A DNA stretch of 64,000 bases from Nannocystis exedens (GTDB taxonomy: Bacteria; Myxococcota_A; Polyangia; Nannocystales; Nannocystaceae), in NCBI RefSeq assembly GCF_002343915.1, contig NZ_NETK01000001.1, positions 7,888,001-7,952,000 of the forward strand. Reading direction: 5' to 3'. Shown in pieces: positions 1 to 8,045 of this stretch. Positions within the stretch are counted from its first letter, which is position 1. Every line of letters starts with the position of its first letter. Made by a program: the position numbers and the translations under genes. The notes below the pieces were generated by a model. That model was not told the DNA's origin. It saw nothing but the letters and a program-made list of their open reading frames with translations, and searched no databases.

Positions 1-147
1 GTCTCCACGAACGTGATGCACGCGTTCGTCGACGTGGCGAAGCATGGGCACTTCGGCAGCATGTGCGAGAAGAGCTACGTTTCCTTCATGAAGGAGATGG
101 CGGGGACGATCCTCGACCTGTGTTCGATCTTCATCCCGCCGCAGTGA
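1..147 (+). CDS. C-terminal end of a protein cut by the window edge
   Basis: An open frame enters from the left edge and stops at TGA 145-147, giving 48 residues. The visible tail has mixed composition, two cysteines (in MCEKSY and LDLCSIF) and ends IFIPPQ. I do not recognise it firmly. VWA-type exported proteins of this bacterial group often have similar Cys-containing ends, so an exported protein is a weak inference. It converges on the next gene with only 3 bases between their ends. Confidence 0.45.
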   Translation, partial: VSTNVMHAFVDVAKHGHFGSMCEKSYVSFMKEMAGTILDLCSIFIPPQ

Positions 148-150
148 GCG

Positions 151-1887
151 CTACCCGCGAATCATGCCGGCGATCCACTGCGCGGCGCCCTCGACCTCCT
201 CCGAGCCGGTCCACGCGCACATGTACTCGCACGCGAGCGCGAGCACGCGGTCCTGGCCGTTCGAGGCGCCGTTGCGCTTCATGTAGTCCACACGAGGCGA
301 GGCCGCGTCCTTGACCGCGAAGAGCCACGCGTTGTCCCCGCCCTGATTCTCGTGGACTGTCGCGCCGACGATCGTCGCGCCCTCCATGTTGGTGCCGATC
401 CCATAGCACGTCGCGGCGCCAGGGGAGCCCTCGACCCGCGGAGCCTTCACCTCCGACAGATCCTCGCTCAGCCAACGGATCAGGATCTGCGGCTTGTTGG
501 ACGGGTTGTCGGGATCGTTCTGCGCGTAGCCGCAGACCACGAGACCTTCCTTGGACGACGCGGCCGCGAAGATCGCGTCGCTGTCCATCTTATCGCCCGG
601 CGACGTCCACTCGCCGATGCGCTTGCCCTTGCCCTCGAAGATAAGCACGACTCCACGCCGCCACTGCTTGTTGGTGATCGGATCCTCCATCTCGCGCGTG
701 CCGGCGACGGCGACGCGGCCGCTCTCGAGCACCGCGACGGCATAACCGCGCTCGCTACGCTCGGTCGTGAGGTCGTTCGGGTCGTTGAAGATGTCGGGCC
801 CATACGCCTGCTTGTCGGCGCTGAAGACCCACGTCGCCATGTCCCAGACCTCGGGCCCCTTCTTCACGCGCACCGACCCGGCCACGTAGATCGACTGGTC
901 CGCCGTGACCCCGACACCGCGCGCCTCGGTCCCGGGCGGCCCGAGCACTTCCCAGAGCAGCCCGCCGCCGGTGCCGAAGCGGGCGACGTACATCCGCGGC
1001 TCGCCGGCGACCTGCGCCGTGCCAACGGCAATGATGTTGCCGTCGCCGTCCACCGCGAGCCCGCCGAGGCCGAGGTGCCCGGTCTTTAGTTCCGCGCGCA
1101 GCGTCCAGTCCGTGTGCTTCTGCGTCCACCCATCGCTCGTGGCGATCCAGGTCCCCGACTTGTCGTAGCGGCGCAGGATCGCCAGGACCTGGCCGTTGTC
1201 CCAATGGACGCCCGCCCCGATCGCGTTGTTGCCGTCCAGCGCGACCGCGTTGCCGGTGCTGAACATCCCGTCGTGTTGCTCGAGCGTGAGCCAGACCGTG
1301 CTGCCGGGGTCCTTGACCACGCTCGGCTGGTAGATCGACGCCTCCGCCGTCTGCCCGCCCGCATCGCGCACAACCACCGTCAGGTGGCTGCCGGGGTTGT
1401 TCGCCGGCCCGCTCGTGACCGGGAAGACGAACGGCATGCCCGCGGGGCCGGTGGCGATCACGACGCCGTCGTCCAGGAGATCGGCCTCGACCGCGTCGGC
1501 GCTGGCCTTGTAGGTCACGATGGTCGGCCCGACCTCGGACGCCTCTGGCGGGTCGCACGCGAGCTCGTCGATCCACGGTGGGGGGTCGTTCAGCTCGCCG
1601 GTGGTTCCGGACGTCCACGTGTCCTCCGAGGCACTGTCGCCCGCGTCGCCGCTGCCGCCGCTGCCGCCGCTGCCGCCGCTGAGGGAGTCCGAGGTCATGA
1701 TGCCGGGCCCCGTGCTGCTGGAGGTGGTCACGGTCCCTTCGCCCCCAGCGCTCCCGTCCTCCGCGTCGCAGTAGGTCATCGAGATCCCGCAAGCCGCCAG
1801 CTCCGCCCCGTCGAAGCATCCGGAGCTGAGCAACGCGCTGAGGCATGCGGAGGCGGCGAGGGACGGGCGGCGCAGGACTCGGAGCAT
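151..1887 (-). CDS. Lipoprotein with a beta-propeller-like repeat domain
   Basis: The 578-residue product starts MLRVLRRPSLAAS and has a lipobox LSSGC with the lipidated Cys at residue 24. A Gly/Ser/Thr-rich linker follows, including a GGS run at about residues 70-80, typical of surface lipoproteins in Nannocystaceae. The rest is built of repeated strands of the type 'GNIIAVGTA' and 'QSIYVAGSV', which I read as a beta-propeller-like fold facing the periplasm or cell surface. I chose ATG 1885-1887; an in-frame GTG at 1894-1896 would add three residues. No catalytic motif is visible and the function is unknown. The broken gene at 45361-46315 has similar strands and a similar C-terminus. Confidence 0.8.
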   Translation of the reverse strand: MLRVLRRPSLAASACLSALLSSGCFDGAELAACGISMTYCDAEDGSAGGEGTVTTSSSTGPGIMTSDSLSGGSGGSGGSGDAGDSASEDTWTSGTTGELNDPPPWIDELACDPPEASEVGPTIVTYKASADAVEADLLDDGVVIATGPAGMPFVFPVTSGPANNPGSHLTVVVRDAGGQTAEASIYQPSVVKDPGSTVWLTLEQHDGMFSTGNAVALDGNNAIGAGVHWDNGQVLAILRRYDKSGTWIATSDGWTQKHTDWTLRAELKTGHLGLGGLAVDGDGNIIAVGTAQVAGEPRMYVARFGTGGGLLWEVLGPPGTEARGVGVTADQSIYVAGSVRVKKGPEVWDMATWVFSADKQAYGPDIFNDPNDLTTERSERGYAVAVLESGRVAVAGTREMEDPITNKQWRRGVVLIFEGKGKRIGEWTSPGDKMDSDAIFAAASSKEGLVVCGYAQNDPDNPSNKPQILIRWLSEDLSEVKAPRVEGSPGAATCYGIGTNMEGATIVGATVHENQGGDNAWLFAVKDAASPRVDYMKRNGASNGQDRVLALACEYMCAWTGSEEVEGAAQWIAGMIRG

Positions 1888-2024
1888 GCCCGCCACAGTA
1901 GCGCAACTTCGCGCGTCGTGTCATTCAAAGAAATAGGGCCGCATGTGGGTCAATTGCTCACTGAAAGCGCTGTAACAACGGTTGTGCTCCTCGCCGATCC
2001 GATGATCCGGTACGCTGCGAAGCC

Positions 2025-2924
2025 ATGACCCTCTTCACCGTGCTCTTCGTCGCGGTGTTGTCTCGGGCCCCTGCCGAGACGACCGCGGAGCCATGGCGGC
2101 CCCTCGAGGCCGAGTGCCAGAGGCGCGAGGACGCCGCGGACTACGCGGCGGCCGGCGACGCCTGCCGCCGTGCGTTCGAGGCCGTGCCGGACGGTCCGCT
2201 CGCGCTCAACCAGCGCTCTCTGTTCGCGTTCAAGGCCGTCCGCCTCTACAAGCGCGCCCACAAGGCCGGCAGCGATGTCGCGGTGCTGTGCCCGGCCGTC
2301 GCACTCCTGCAAGCGTTCTCGGCGCAGCTCGCCACGTTGCCAGAGGGGGAGCGCCCGCGGGATCGGGCCGACGTCGCGGACGCACTCCAAACGCTCGAAG
2401 GGCAGCTCGGCGGGGCATGCACGGAGACCCCACCGGACGACCTGATTGAGGTCGGCGGTGCCGACGACAGACCCAAGAGCGATCCGCTCCCCAAGAGCGA
2501 ACCGCCCGCCGCTCGGCCGGTGTCCGTCGTGCGCCCGCTCCCGCAGGCGGACACGCAAGCCAAGCGCCGACCGCTGGGGATCGCCGGCTGGACGACCCTC
2601 GGGACCGGGCTCGGCTTCGGCTCGGCGGCGATCGCCATGCTCGCTCGAGCGGCTGCCATGCAGGCGCAGGTGGATGGGCTGAACGCCATGTACCCGGCGG
2701 CGAGCGGGGTCAAGATCCCTGCCGACGATGCGCAGCGCTTCCACGACGCGACGGCCCGCGGTGAACAAGCGAATCGCCTGGCGATCGGGCTCGGCCTCCC
2801 CGCGATCGGCCTGGTGCTCTCGGGCGTCGCGTTGCTGGCGATCGACGCTCACCGCGAACGCGCCGGCCGCCGCGTCGCGCTGCGTCCGAGCCCCGCGGGG
2901 ATCGGCTTCAGGATGGAGTTCTAG
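2025..2924 (+). CDS. Exported membrane protein next to a Ser/Thr kinase
   Basis: A 299-residue protein. It begins with a signal peptide (MTLFTVLFVAVLSRAPA), then a helical, Cys-containing region that resembles a TPR-like domain (residues about 22-130), a Pro/Lys-rich linker, and two hydrophobic segments (about 187-210 and 248-268) near the C-terminus. It ends two bases before the kinase start, so the two genes are very probably co-transcribed. The pairing suggests the kinase senses or acts on this protein, but that is inference. I do not recognise a named family. Confidence 0.75.
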   Translation: MTLFTVLFVAVLSRAPAETTAEPWRPLEAECQRREDAADYAAAGDACRRAFEAVPDGPLALNQRSLFAFKAVRLYKRAHKAGSDVAVLCPAVALLQAFSAQLATLPEGERPRDRADVADALQTLEGQLGGACTETPPDDLIEVGGADDRPKSDPLPKSEPPAARPVSVVRPLPQADTQAKRRPLGIAGWTTLGTGLGFGSAAIAMLARAAAMQAQVDGLNAMYPAASGVKIPADDAQRFHDATARGEQANRLAIGLGLPAIGLVLSGVALLAIDAHRERAGRRVALRPSPAGIGFRMEF

Positions 2925-2926
2925 CC

Positions 2927-4342
2927 ATGTTCGGAGAGCCGGAGCACTTCACCCTCCCGCCGATCGACCACCACGACTTCACCGGCGACACGCTCGGGCG
3001 CTATCACCTCGACCGCCGCGTTGGCTACGGCGGCGTGGCGTCGATCTATGCGGCGACCTGCAAGAACACCGGGGCGATCTTCGCCCTCAAGGTCCTGCAC
3101 CCCGAGCACGACAGCAACCCGATCGCCGTCCAGCGCTTCCGCCAGGAGGCGCAGCTCGGCGCGCAGATCCGTCACCCGAACTTGATCCCGGTCTACGACC
3201 ACAGTTGGCTGGGCGGGCGCCACTTCATCGCCATGGAGCTGGTGGAGGGGAAGACGCTGACGGAGGAACTGGCGCGCGGCCCGATCCCCTGGGAGCGCAG
3301 CACCGCGATCGCCTGCCAGCTACTCGCCGGTCTCGTCGCGTTGCATGAGCGGGGTGTCGCGCACCGCGACGTCTCGCCGAACAACTGCATGCTCGAGGAG
3401 GTTGATGGACGCGAGCGCGCGCGCCTCTTCGATCTCAGTCACGCGCGCGTGGTCGAGAGGGCGGACGGCCTTGTCCTCGGCCTGGCGCCCGAGTCCGTCC
3501 CGATGCTCATCTACGGAACCCCGCACTTCATCGCCCCCGAGCGCCTTCGGGGCAGCCGCGGTGACTTCCGGTCGGACATCTTCGAGGTTGGCGCGCTGTG
3601 GTACACCGCGCTCACCGGGGCGGCGCTCCCGGATCCGCTGGGAGCCGACCCCGTCAGCGTCGCGCAGCGTCTCGATCTCCCGCCCATCCTGCACGCCGTG
3701 TTGCTCGGCGCGCTCGAGATCCACACCCGGCGTCACCACAGCGCTGCGTCGATGCTCGGCACGATCCAGAAGGCACTCGAGGACATCCGTGGCCGTCGCC
3801 AGCGCATGCGGCGGCTTAAGACCTTCGCCCCGCTCCTGAGCCTGCTTGCGATCCCTGTCTGGTTTGCGGCTCGCAACGAGCCGACCTGTCAGGCGCCGCC
3901 CGCGATCCCCAAGCCCGCATCGCAAGGGGCCGAGGCGCCCTCCGTCATCGAGGCGCGCAGCATCGTCGGGCCCATCGGCATCGAGGCGTCCGGCATCGTC
4001 GCGCCCGCCGGCGTCAAGGCGCTCGGCATCGAGGCCCCGTCCGGTGTGGAGCCCGAGCCCATTCCGCTGCCGACTCCCGAGCCGACCAGCGTGTGGCTCG
4101 CAGGCGAGCCCGTGCAGACAGAACCACCGCGCCGGGAGCGCGCCGTTTCCAACTCGCCTTTCAACCTTCGGCGGGCCCTGGCGAAGTGCAAGCCGCACCC
4201 AACCGCCCGCATCGAAATCACGATCAGCCCCGGTGAGCGGGTCCAGATCGACGGCGAGCGTCCGACAGGCGAGCTCGGACGGTGTGTCGAGGACGTGCTC
4301 ACCGCCCACCCCCCACACCAAGCCGAGACGATTAAGCTCTGA
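2927..4342 (+). CDS. Membrane-bound Ser/Thr protein kinase
   Basis: A 471-residue protein with a kinase domain at about residues 20-290. A Gly-rich loop (VGYGGVASIY), the ATP-binding Lys in FALKVL, the catalytic loop HRDVSPNN (about 146-153) and the APE motif are present. The HRDVSP form is common in myxobacterial kinases. The usual DFG is DLS (about residue 168); the metal-binding Asp is kept, so activity is possible. A single transmembrane segment lies at about 298-318. After it comes a repetitive region rich in 'GIEA' and Pro, then a Cys-containing C-terminal domain, presumably extracytoplasmic. It begins 2 bases after the preceding gene. Confidence 0.9.
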   Translation: MFGEPEHFTLPPIDHHDFTGDTLGRYHLDRRVGYGGVASIYAATCKNTGAIFALKVLHPEHDSNPIAVQRFRQEAQLGAQIRHPNLIPVYDHSWLGGRHFIAMELVEGKTLTEELARGPIPWERSTAIACQLLAGLVALHERGVAHRDVSPNNCMLEEVDGRERARLFDLSHARVVERADGLVLGLAPESVPMLIYGTPHFIAPERLRGSRGDFRSDIFEVGALWYTALTGAALPDPLGADPVSVAQRLDLPPILHAVLLGALEIHTRRHHSAASMLGTIQKALEDIRGRRQRMRRLKTFAPLLSLLAIPVWFAARNEPTCQAPPAIPKPASQGAEAPSVIEARSIVGPIGIEASGIVAPAGVKALGIEAPSGVEPEPIPLPTPEPTSVWLAGEPVQTEPPRRERAVSNSPFNLRRALAKCKPHPTARIEITISPGERVQIDGERPTGELGRCVEDVLTAHPPHQAETIKL

Positions 4343-4469
4343 CCACCCGGGCGTCGAGGTCCTCGACCTCGACGCGCTCAAAAGCCTGCCCTCGTCGCTC
4401 TTGGAAGCCTGGACGGACTCACTTGCGAGCGCCCTCCCGCGCGGGTTCATCCGGCATACTCCGCGTGGC

Positions 4470-4874
4470 ATGTCCTTCCTCGAGCTCGTGGCCCTGATCA
4501 TCGACGACTACGACACCGCGATCGAATTCTTCGTCGGCGCACTCGGCTTCACGCTGGTGGAAGACTCGCCGGCGCACACCAACGACGGGCGCCCGAAGCG
4601 TTGGGTGGTCGTGCGGCCGCCCGGAGCGCAGACGGCGATCTTGCTCGCGCGCGCAGATGGGGCGCGCCAGGCCGCGGTCGTTGGGGACCAATTCGCCGGC
4701 CGCGTCGGCCTGTTCCTGCGCGTCGACGACTTCGAGGCCGCGCACGCGCGCATGGTCGCAGCCGGCGTCGAGTTCGTGTCTCCCTCGCGCACCGAGCCGT
4801 ACGGGCGCGTCGCCGTGTTCCGCGACATCGCCGGCAACCGCTGGGACCTGCTCGGCCCAGACCCACGCCGCTGA
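4470..4874 (+). CDS. VOC-family (glyoxalase/bleomycin resistance-like) protein
   Basis: A 134-residue protein with one vicinal-oxygen-chelate module pair. It opens with FLELVALIIDDYDTAIEFF and a LGFTLVED strand, and ends with the family-typical GRVAVFRDIAGNRWDLL. The length fits single-domain VOC proteins. The C-terminal metal-ligand position, usually Glu in 'GN.WEL', reads Asp here (NRWDLL), so metal binding may differ. Substrate cannot be inferred. The ATG at 4470 was chosen because homology to the family begins immediately after it. It stands alone, 127 bases after the kinase. Confidence 0.85.
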   Translation: MSFLELVALIIDDYDTAIEFFVGALGFTLVEDSPAHTNDGRPKRWVVVRPPGAQTAILLARADGARQAAVVGDQFAGRVGLFLRVDDFEAAHARMVAAGVEFVSPSRTEPYGRVAVFRDIAGNRWDLLGPDPRR

Positions 4875-5369
4875 TTTGCCGCCTCTCGGAGGTCGCAGGT
4901 GGCCCTCGTGTGGTTTCCGATAGAAACCGCCGAGGCGATCATCGACCTATGGGGAAGTGTGCCTTTGCTCGCATACGGCCATGACACTGCCACCTTGGTG
5001 CTGCTGGGGCACGGCGTCATGCCGTGACAATGTCTGGGGCCTTCGTTTTCAGTGCCGCCCGCTGGGATGCGGCTCGGCGCCGTGGCAGTCTCAACGCGTC
5101 GCCCGTGTGATTGCTCGGGCCGGTGATCCGGCCGGGCGGCGCCGCGGCCGAGCCGAAACGTCGCTCCCCCGAGGATGCCGCCGACAATTCGTCCACAAGA
5201 TTCGCCATGGCTCGCCGCGGAGTACCGTGGTCGCCGGCGATCGGCGTATTCTTGCGGCGGCCCGATCCGTGCAAGCGAATCGGCCAGGATGTCGATAGCA
5301 CGCCATTTGCTCACCGCGCAGGCATTTCATGACAGACCGAGGCGATTGGGCGGACGTATTGTCCCCGCA
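4875..5369. other. Gene-poor stretch between the VOC protein and the thioredoxin lipoprotein
   Basis: About 495 bases with no convincing gene. One 6-bp perfect inverted repeat (CACGGC/GCCGTG, loop GTCAT) lies at 5010-5026. An open frame continuous with the next gene reaches back to 5175 but lacks protein-like character. Confidence 0.5.
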
Positions 5370-7592
5370 GTGGTCACGTCCAGCGTGTCGCCCCGTCACC
5401 CGCGCCTCCACTCGCTCTCGCGTTCGGCCGCCGGTCTCGCGCTACTCCTGACGAGTTGCAGCCCTCAGGCCGCCCCTGACGATCCGCCCCCGGCCTCCGG
5501 TGCAGCCGTCACGGACCCCGAGGCGGCTGCAGTGGACCGGGTCCGCCGCGGGTATCACGGCCGCGACTGGTGGGGCTGCGCGCGCGAGGGAGCGACCTTG
5601 CGGCTGCAGTACCCCGACAGCGCCCCGCTGCAGGCATGGACGATCCTCTGCGTGGCCCGCTCGGGTGAGGACGCGGTCCCACTGGCCGATGCCATGATGT
5701 CCGAACGACCAGGTGACCCATGGGCCCTGTTCGCCCGCGCCGGCGCGCTCATCGATCACCCCGGCCGCGGCGAAGCCGAGAGCATCCCGGCCGCTCGCGT
5801 CGCCCAGGCTGCCCTGCCCGACCATCCGGACGCGACGTGGCAGCTCGCGCGCGCGCTGGTGGTCCACGGCGCGCACAGCGAAGCCGCCGCGTTCTTCGCC
5901 GCGCCGCCCGGACCGGCCTCGGCCCAACTCCACGCGCTCGAGCTCGCCCACACCCTCAACACGCCCGACGTCGACGCCCAGCGGGTGTTCGCCCTCGCCG
6001 AACAGGCGCGCGCCGCCGACCCGCGCTGCGTCGACGCCGAGTTTCTCCCGGGACTATGGCTGCTGAACCGCCGTCGCCCGGCCGAGGCCGAGGTGATGGT
6101 GCGGCGCGCCCTCGAGCTGTCGCCCCACTCGGCGGCGATGCGTTCGACGCTCTGGTCGGCGATCCGGCAGGCCGAACACCGCGACGCCGCCGACAAGCGC
6201 GCGGCGATCGAGGCCGACATGCGGCTGCTCCTGTTGACGCGGGGCGACGCGCCCGAGGCGTTGATGGCAGCACGACAAGTCTCTCAGGACCTGTTTAAGG
6301 AGACATACGAGGCGCTCTCCGCCGAGCTCGAGGCGCGCTTCCCCGCCCACCAGCAAGTCGACTGGGTCCGCTTCGAGCGGCTCGCCGCGCTCTGGCAGGC
6401 GCGCCACGAGCGGCGGCAAAAAGGCTCCCCCGATCCCGCGGCCGACGAGCAGCTCCGACGCGAGCTCGACGCCTTCATCGCCCGGCCGCCGTCGCGCCCG
6501 GCCCTGCTCGGCAACGTGTACCAGGAGCGGTACCTGCTGGTCCGCGACGACGAGGCCGCCGCCCCCGAGGCGCTGCTCGCCGCCGTGCAAGCGTGGGCAC
6601 CGCACGAGCAGGTCAACATCCACAGCCTCGCCGACGCCGCGGTCGAGCTGGCGGAGCGCACGCCTTATCGCATCGAGGCCGAGGCGATCGCCCGCCTGGC
6701 CCTGCAACGCCTCGACACCAGGGTCGCGCAGGCGCGGGCAGCCTTCGCGGATCAGGCCGTCGTCGACAGCGAGGCTGCTTACCTGTCGGCGGCGCTGCAC
6801 AGCGCGCTCGGAGCCGTCCTGCTCGCCCAGGGTCGCCGCGCCGAGGCCCGCGTGGAGCTCGACCAGGCGTGGTCGCAGGGCAAGAAGGGCTCGCCGGAGC
6901 TGTTCGTGCGCATGGCCGCGCTGGCGGAGGCCGAAGGCCGGATCGCCGACGCCGAGACCCTGCTCGTCGAGGGCCTGTCGCGCTGGCGCGGCGAGGAGAT
7001 CTGCGAGAAGCCGCTGAAACGGCTGTATCAGCGCCAGCACGGTGATGACAGCGGGTACGCGGCCTATCGCCAGCGGCTCGAGGCCGCGGTCCGCGACCAC
7101 CGGCGCGCGGCGATCCTCACCACCGCGATCGCCGAACCGAAGCCCCTGTCCCCGTTCGTGTTGTCGCGGCTCGGCGGCGGCTCGGTGCGGAGCGAGTCGC
7201 TGCGCGGGCGCATCGCCGTCATCAACCTGTGGGCGAAGTGGTGCGGCCCGTGCGTGGCCGAGATGCCGGCCCTACAAGACCTCGCCGACGCGTTCGCCAG
7301 CGCGCCGGACGTCGTCGTCACCACCGTCAACGTCGACACCAAGACCGACGACCTCACCGCGTGGCTGGCCGACCGCGGCCTCCGGCTCGAGGTTCTGCTC
7401 GGCACTCGTTACGCCAGCGACAACGGTTACAACACCTTGCCGTTGACCCTCTTCGTCGACCATGACGGGCGGATCATCTTCACGCATGAGGGCGCCACCG
7501 AACGGCTGGTCGAGGAGTTCACCTGGCGCATCGAGGCGCTGCGCCAGCGCGCCTCGGCGCCTGCCTCCAGGCTCGTGCGCGCTGCAGGGTGA
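5370..7592 (+). CDS. TPR lipoprotein with a C-terminal TlpA-like thioredoxin domain
   Basis: A 740-residue protein from GTG 5370; an alternative GTG lies at 5385. A signal peptide with lipobox LLLTSC places the lipid Cys at residue 30. The central 500 residues are Ala/Leu/Arg-rich helical repeats of TPR type, for example ALFARAGALIDHP and AWSQGKKGSPELFVRMAALA. The C-terminal domain (about 600-735) is thioredoxin-like: VINLWAKWCGPC carries the redox CxxC at about 624-628, and NTLPLTLFVDHDGRI carries a cis-Pro-like loop. It probably acts as an extracytoplasmic thiol-disulfide protein with TPR protein contacts; partners are unknown. Repeat-unit anchors occur inside it at 5696 and 6276. Confidence 0.85.
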   Translation: MVTSSVSPRHPRLHSLSRSAAGLALLLTSCSPQAAPDDPPPASGAAVTDPEAAAVDRVRRGYHGRDWWGCAREGATLRLQYPDSAPLQAWTILCVARSGEDAVPLADAMMSERPGDPWALFARAGALIDHPGRGEAESIPAARVAQAALPDHPDATWQLARALVVHGAHSEAAAFFAAPPGPASAQLHALELAHTLNTPDVDAQRVFALAEQARAADPRCVDAEFLPGLWLLNRRRPAEAEVMVRRALELSPHSAAMRSTLWSAIRQAEHRDAADKRAAIEADMRLLLLTRGDAPEALMAARQVSQDLFKETYEALSAELEARFPAHQQVDWVRFERLAALWQARHERRQKGSPDPAADEQLRRELDAFIARPPSRPALLGNVYQERYLLVRDDEAAAPEALLAAVQAWAPHEQVNIHSLADAAVELAERTPYRIEAEAIARLALQRLDTRVAQARAAFADQAVVDSEAAYLSAALHSALGAVLLAQGRRAEARVELDQAWSQGKKGSPELFVRMAALAEAEGRIADAETLLVEGLSRWRGEEICEKPLKRLYQRQHGDDSGYAAYRQRLEAAVRDHRRAAILTTAIAEPKPLSPFVLSRLGGGSVRSESLRGRIAVINLWAKWCGPCVAEMPALQDLADAFASAPDVVVTTVNVDTKTDDLTAWLADRGLRLEVLLGTRYASDNGYNTLPLTLFVDHDGRIIFTHEGATERLVEEFTWRIEALRQRASAPASRLVRAAG
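6276..6308. repeat. 14-bp periodic repeat, in-gene (CAAG-CCTG-CATA)
   Basis: Anchors at 6276, 6290 and 6304 are exactly 14 bases apart inside the thioredoxin lipoprotein gene. A second pair lies at 5696 (GATG) and 5710 (CAGG). These are the first members of the family seen in the window. Confidence 0.45.
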
Positions 7593-7773
7593 ACTGCCGT
7601 TGTCGACTCGCCAGCTTCGACTTCCACCAGCGGCGAGCACGACCGACCTCGAGCTGCTCACGGTCGGTGGTCTGAGCGCGCATGCTGCAAGGTGTTCCCA
7701 GAGGTCGGCGCGCACGTCACGCACGGGGAACGTCCGACGCCGAAACAACAACTGCACCTGCTGCTCTGTCCCA

Positions 7774-7800
7774 TGCCCTTCCAGGGGCGTTTTCGTTTTC
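7774..7800 (+). terminator. Possible intrinsic terminator
   Basis: A short hairpin, GCCC-TTCCAG-GGGC (7775-7788), is followed by a T-rich run GTTTTCGTTTTC, unusual in this GC-rich DNA. It lies 180 bases after the thioredoxin lipoprotein gene. The stem is only 4 bp, so this is tentative. Confidence 0.4.
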
Positions 7801-7975
7801 GTGTGAGGTTGAGCGGCGAGATCTCACCCACGTCATCGCCGCCAACGGCAGGTCAGCGAGGCCAAAGCCCCCAACGTGACGTGCGGAGTCGCGCGACAGC
7901 GTTGCCAAGCCGTTGCCAGGCAAGGCCGTTGCCACGCTCGTTCGGGCTGTGGCGGCCTGGAGCGGGCAACACTTC

Positions 7976-8043
7976 ACCCGCTTGGAACGCCGTCCGGGGC
8001 CAGGAAACGAGGGGGCCGGGGTGGAGGGGCGTTCCAAGCGGGT
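7976..8043. terminator. Large perfect inverted repeat between convergent genes
   Basis: The 16-bp arm ACCCGCTTGGAACGCC at 7976-7991 is repeated exactly in inverted form at 8028-8043, with a 36-base spacer. It ends two bases before the stop codon of the minus-strand gene and follows the plus-strand gene, so a bidirectional termination or insulation role is likely. There is no T-run next to the stem. The rest of 7593-8045 holds no gene I can see. Confidence 0.55.
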
Positions 8044-8045
8044 CT

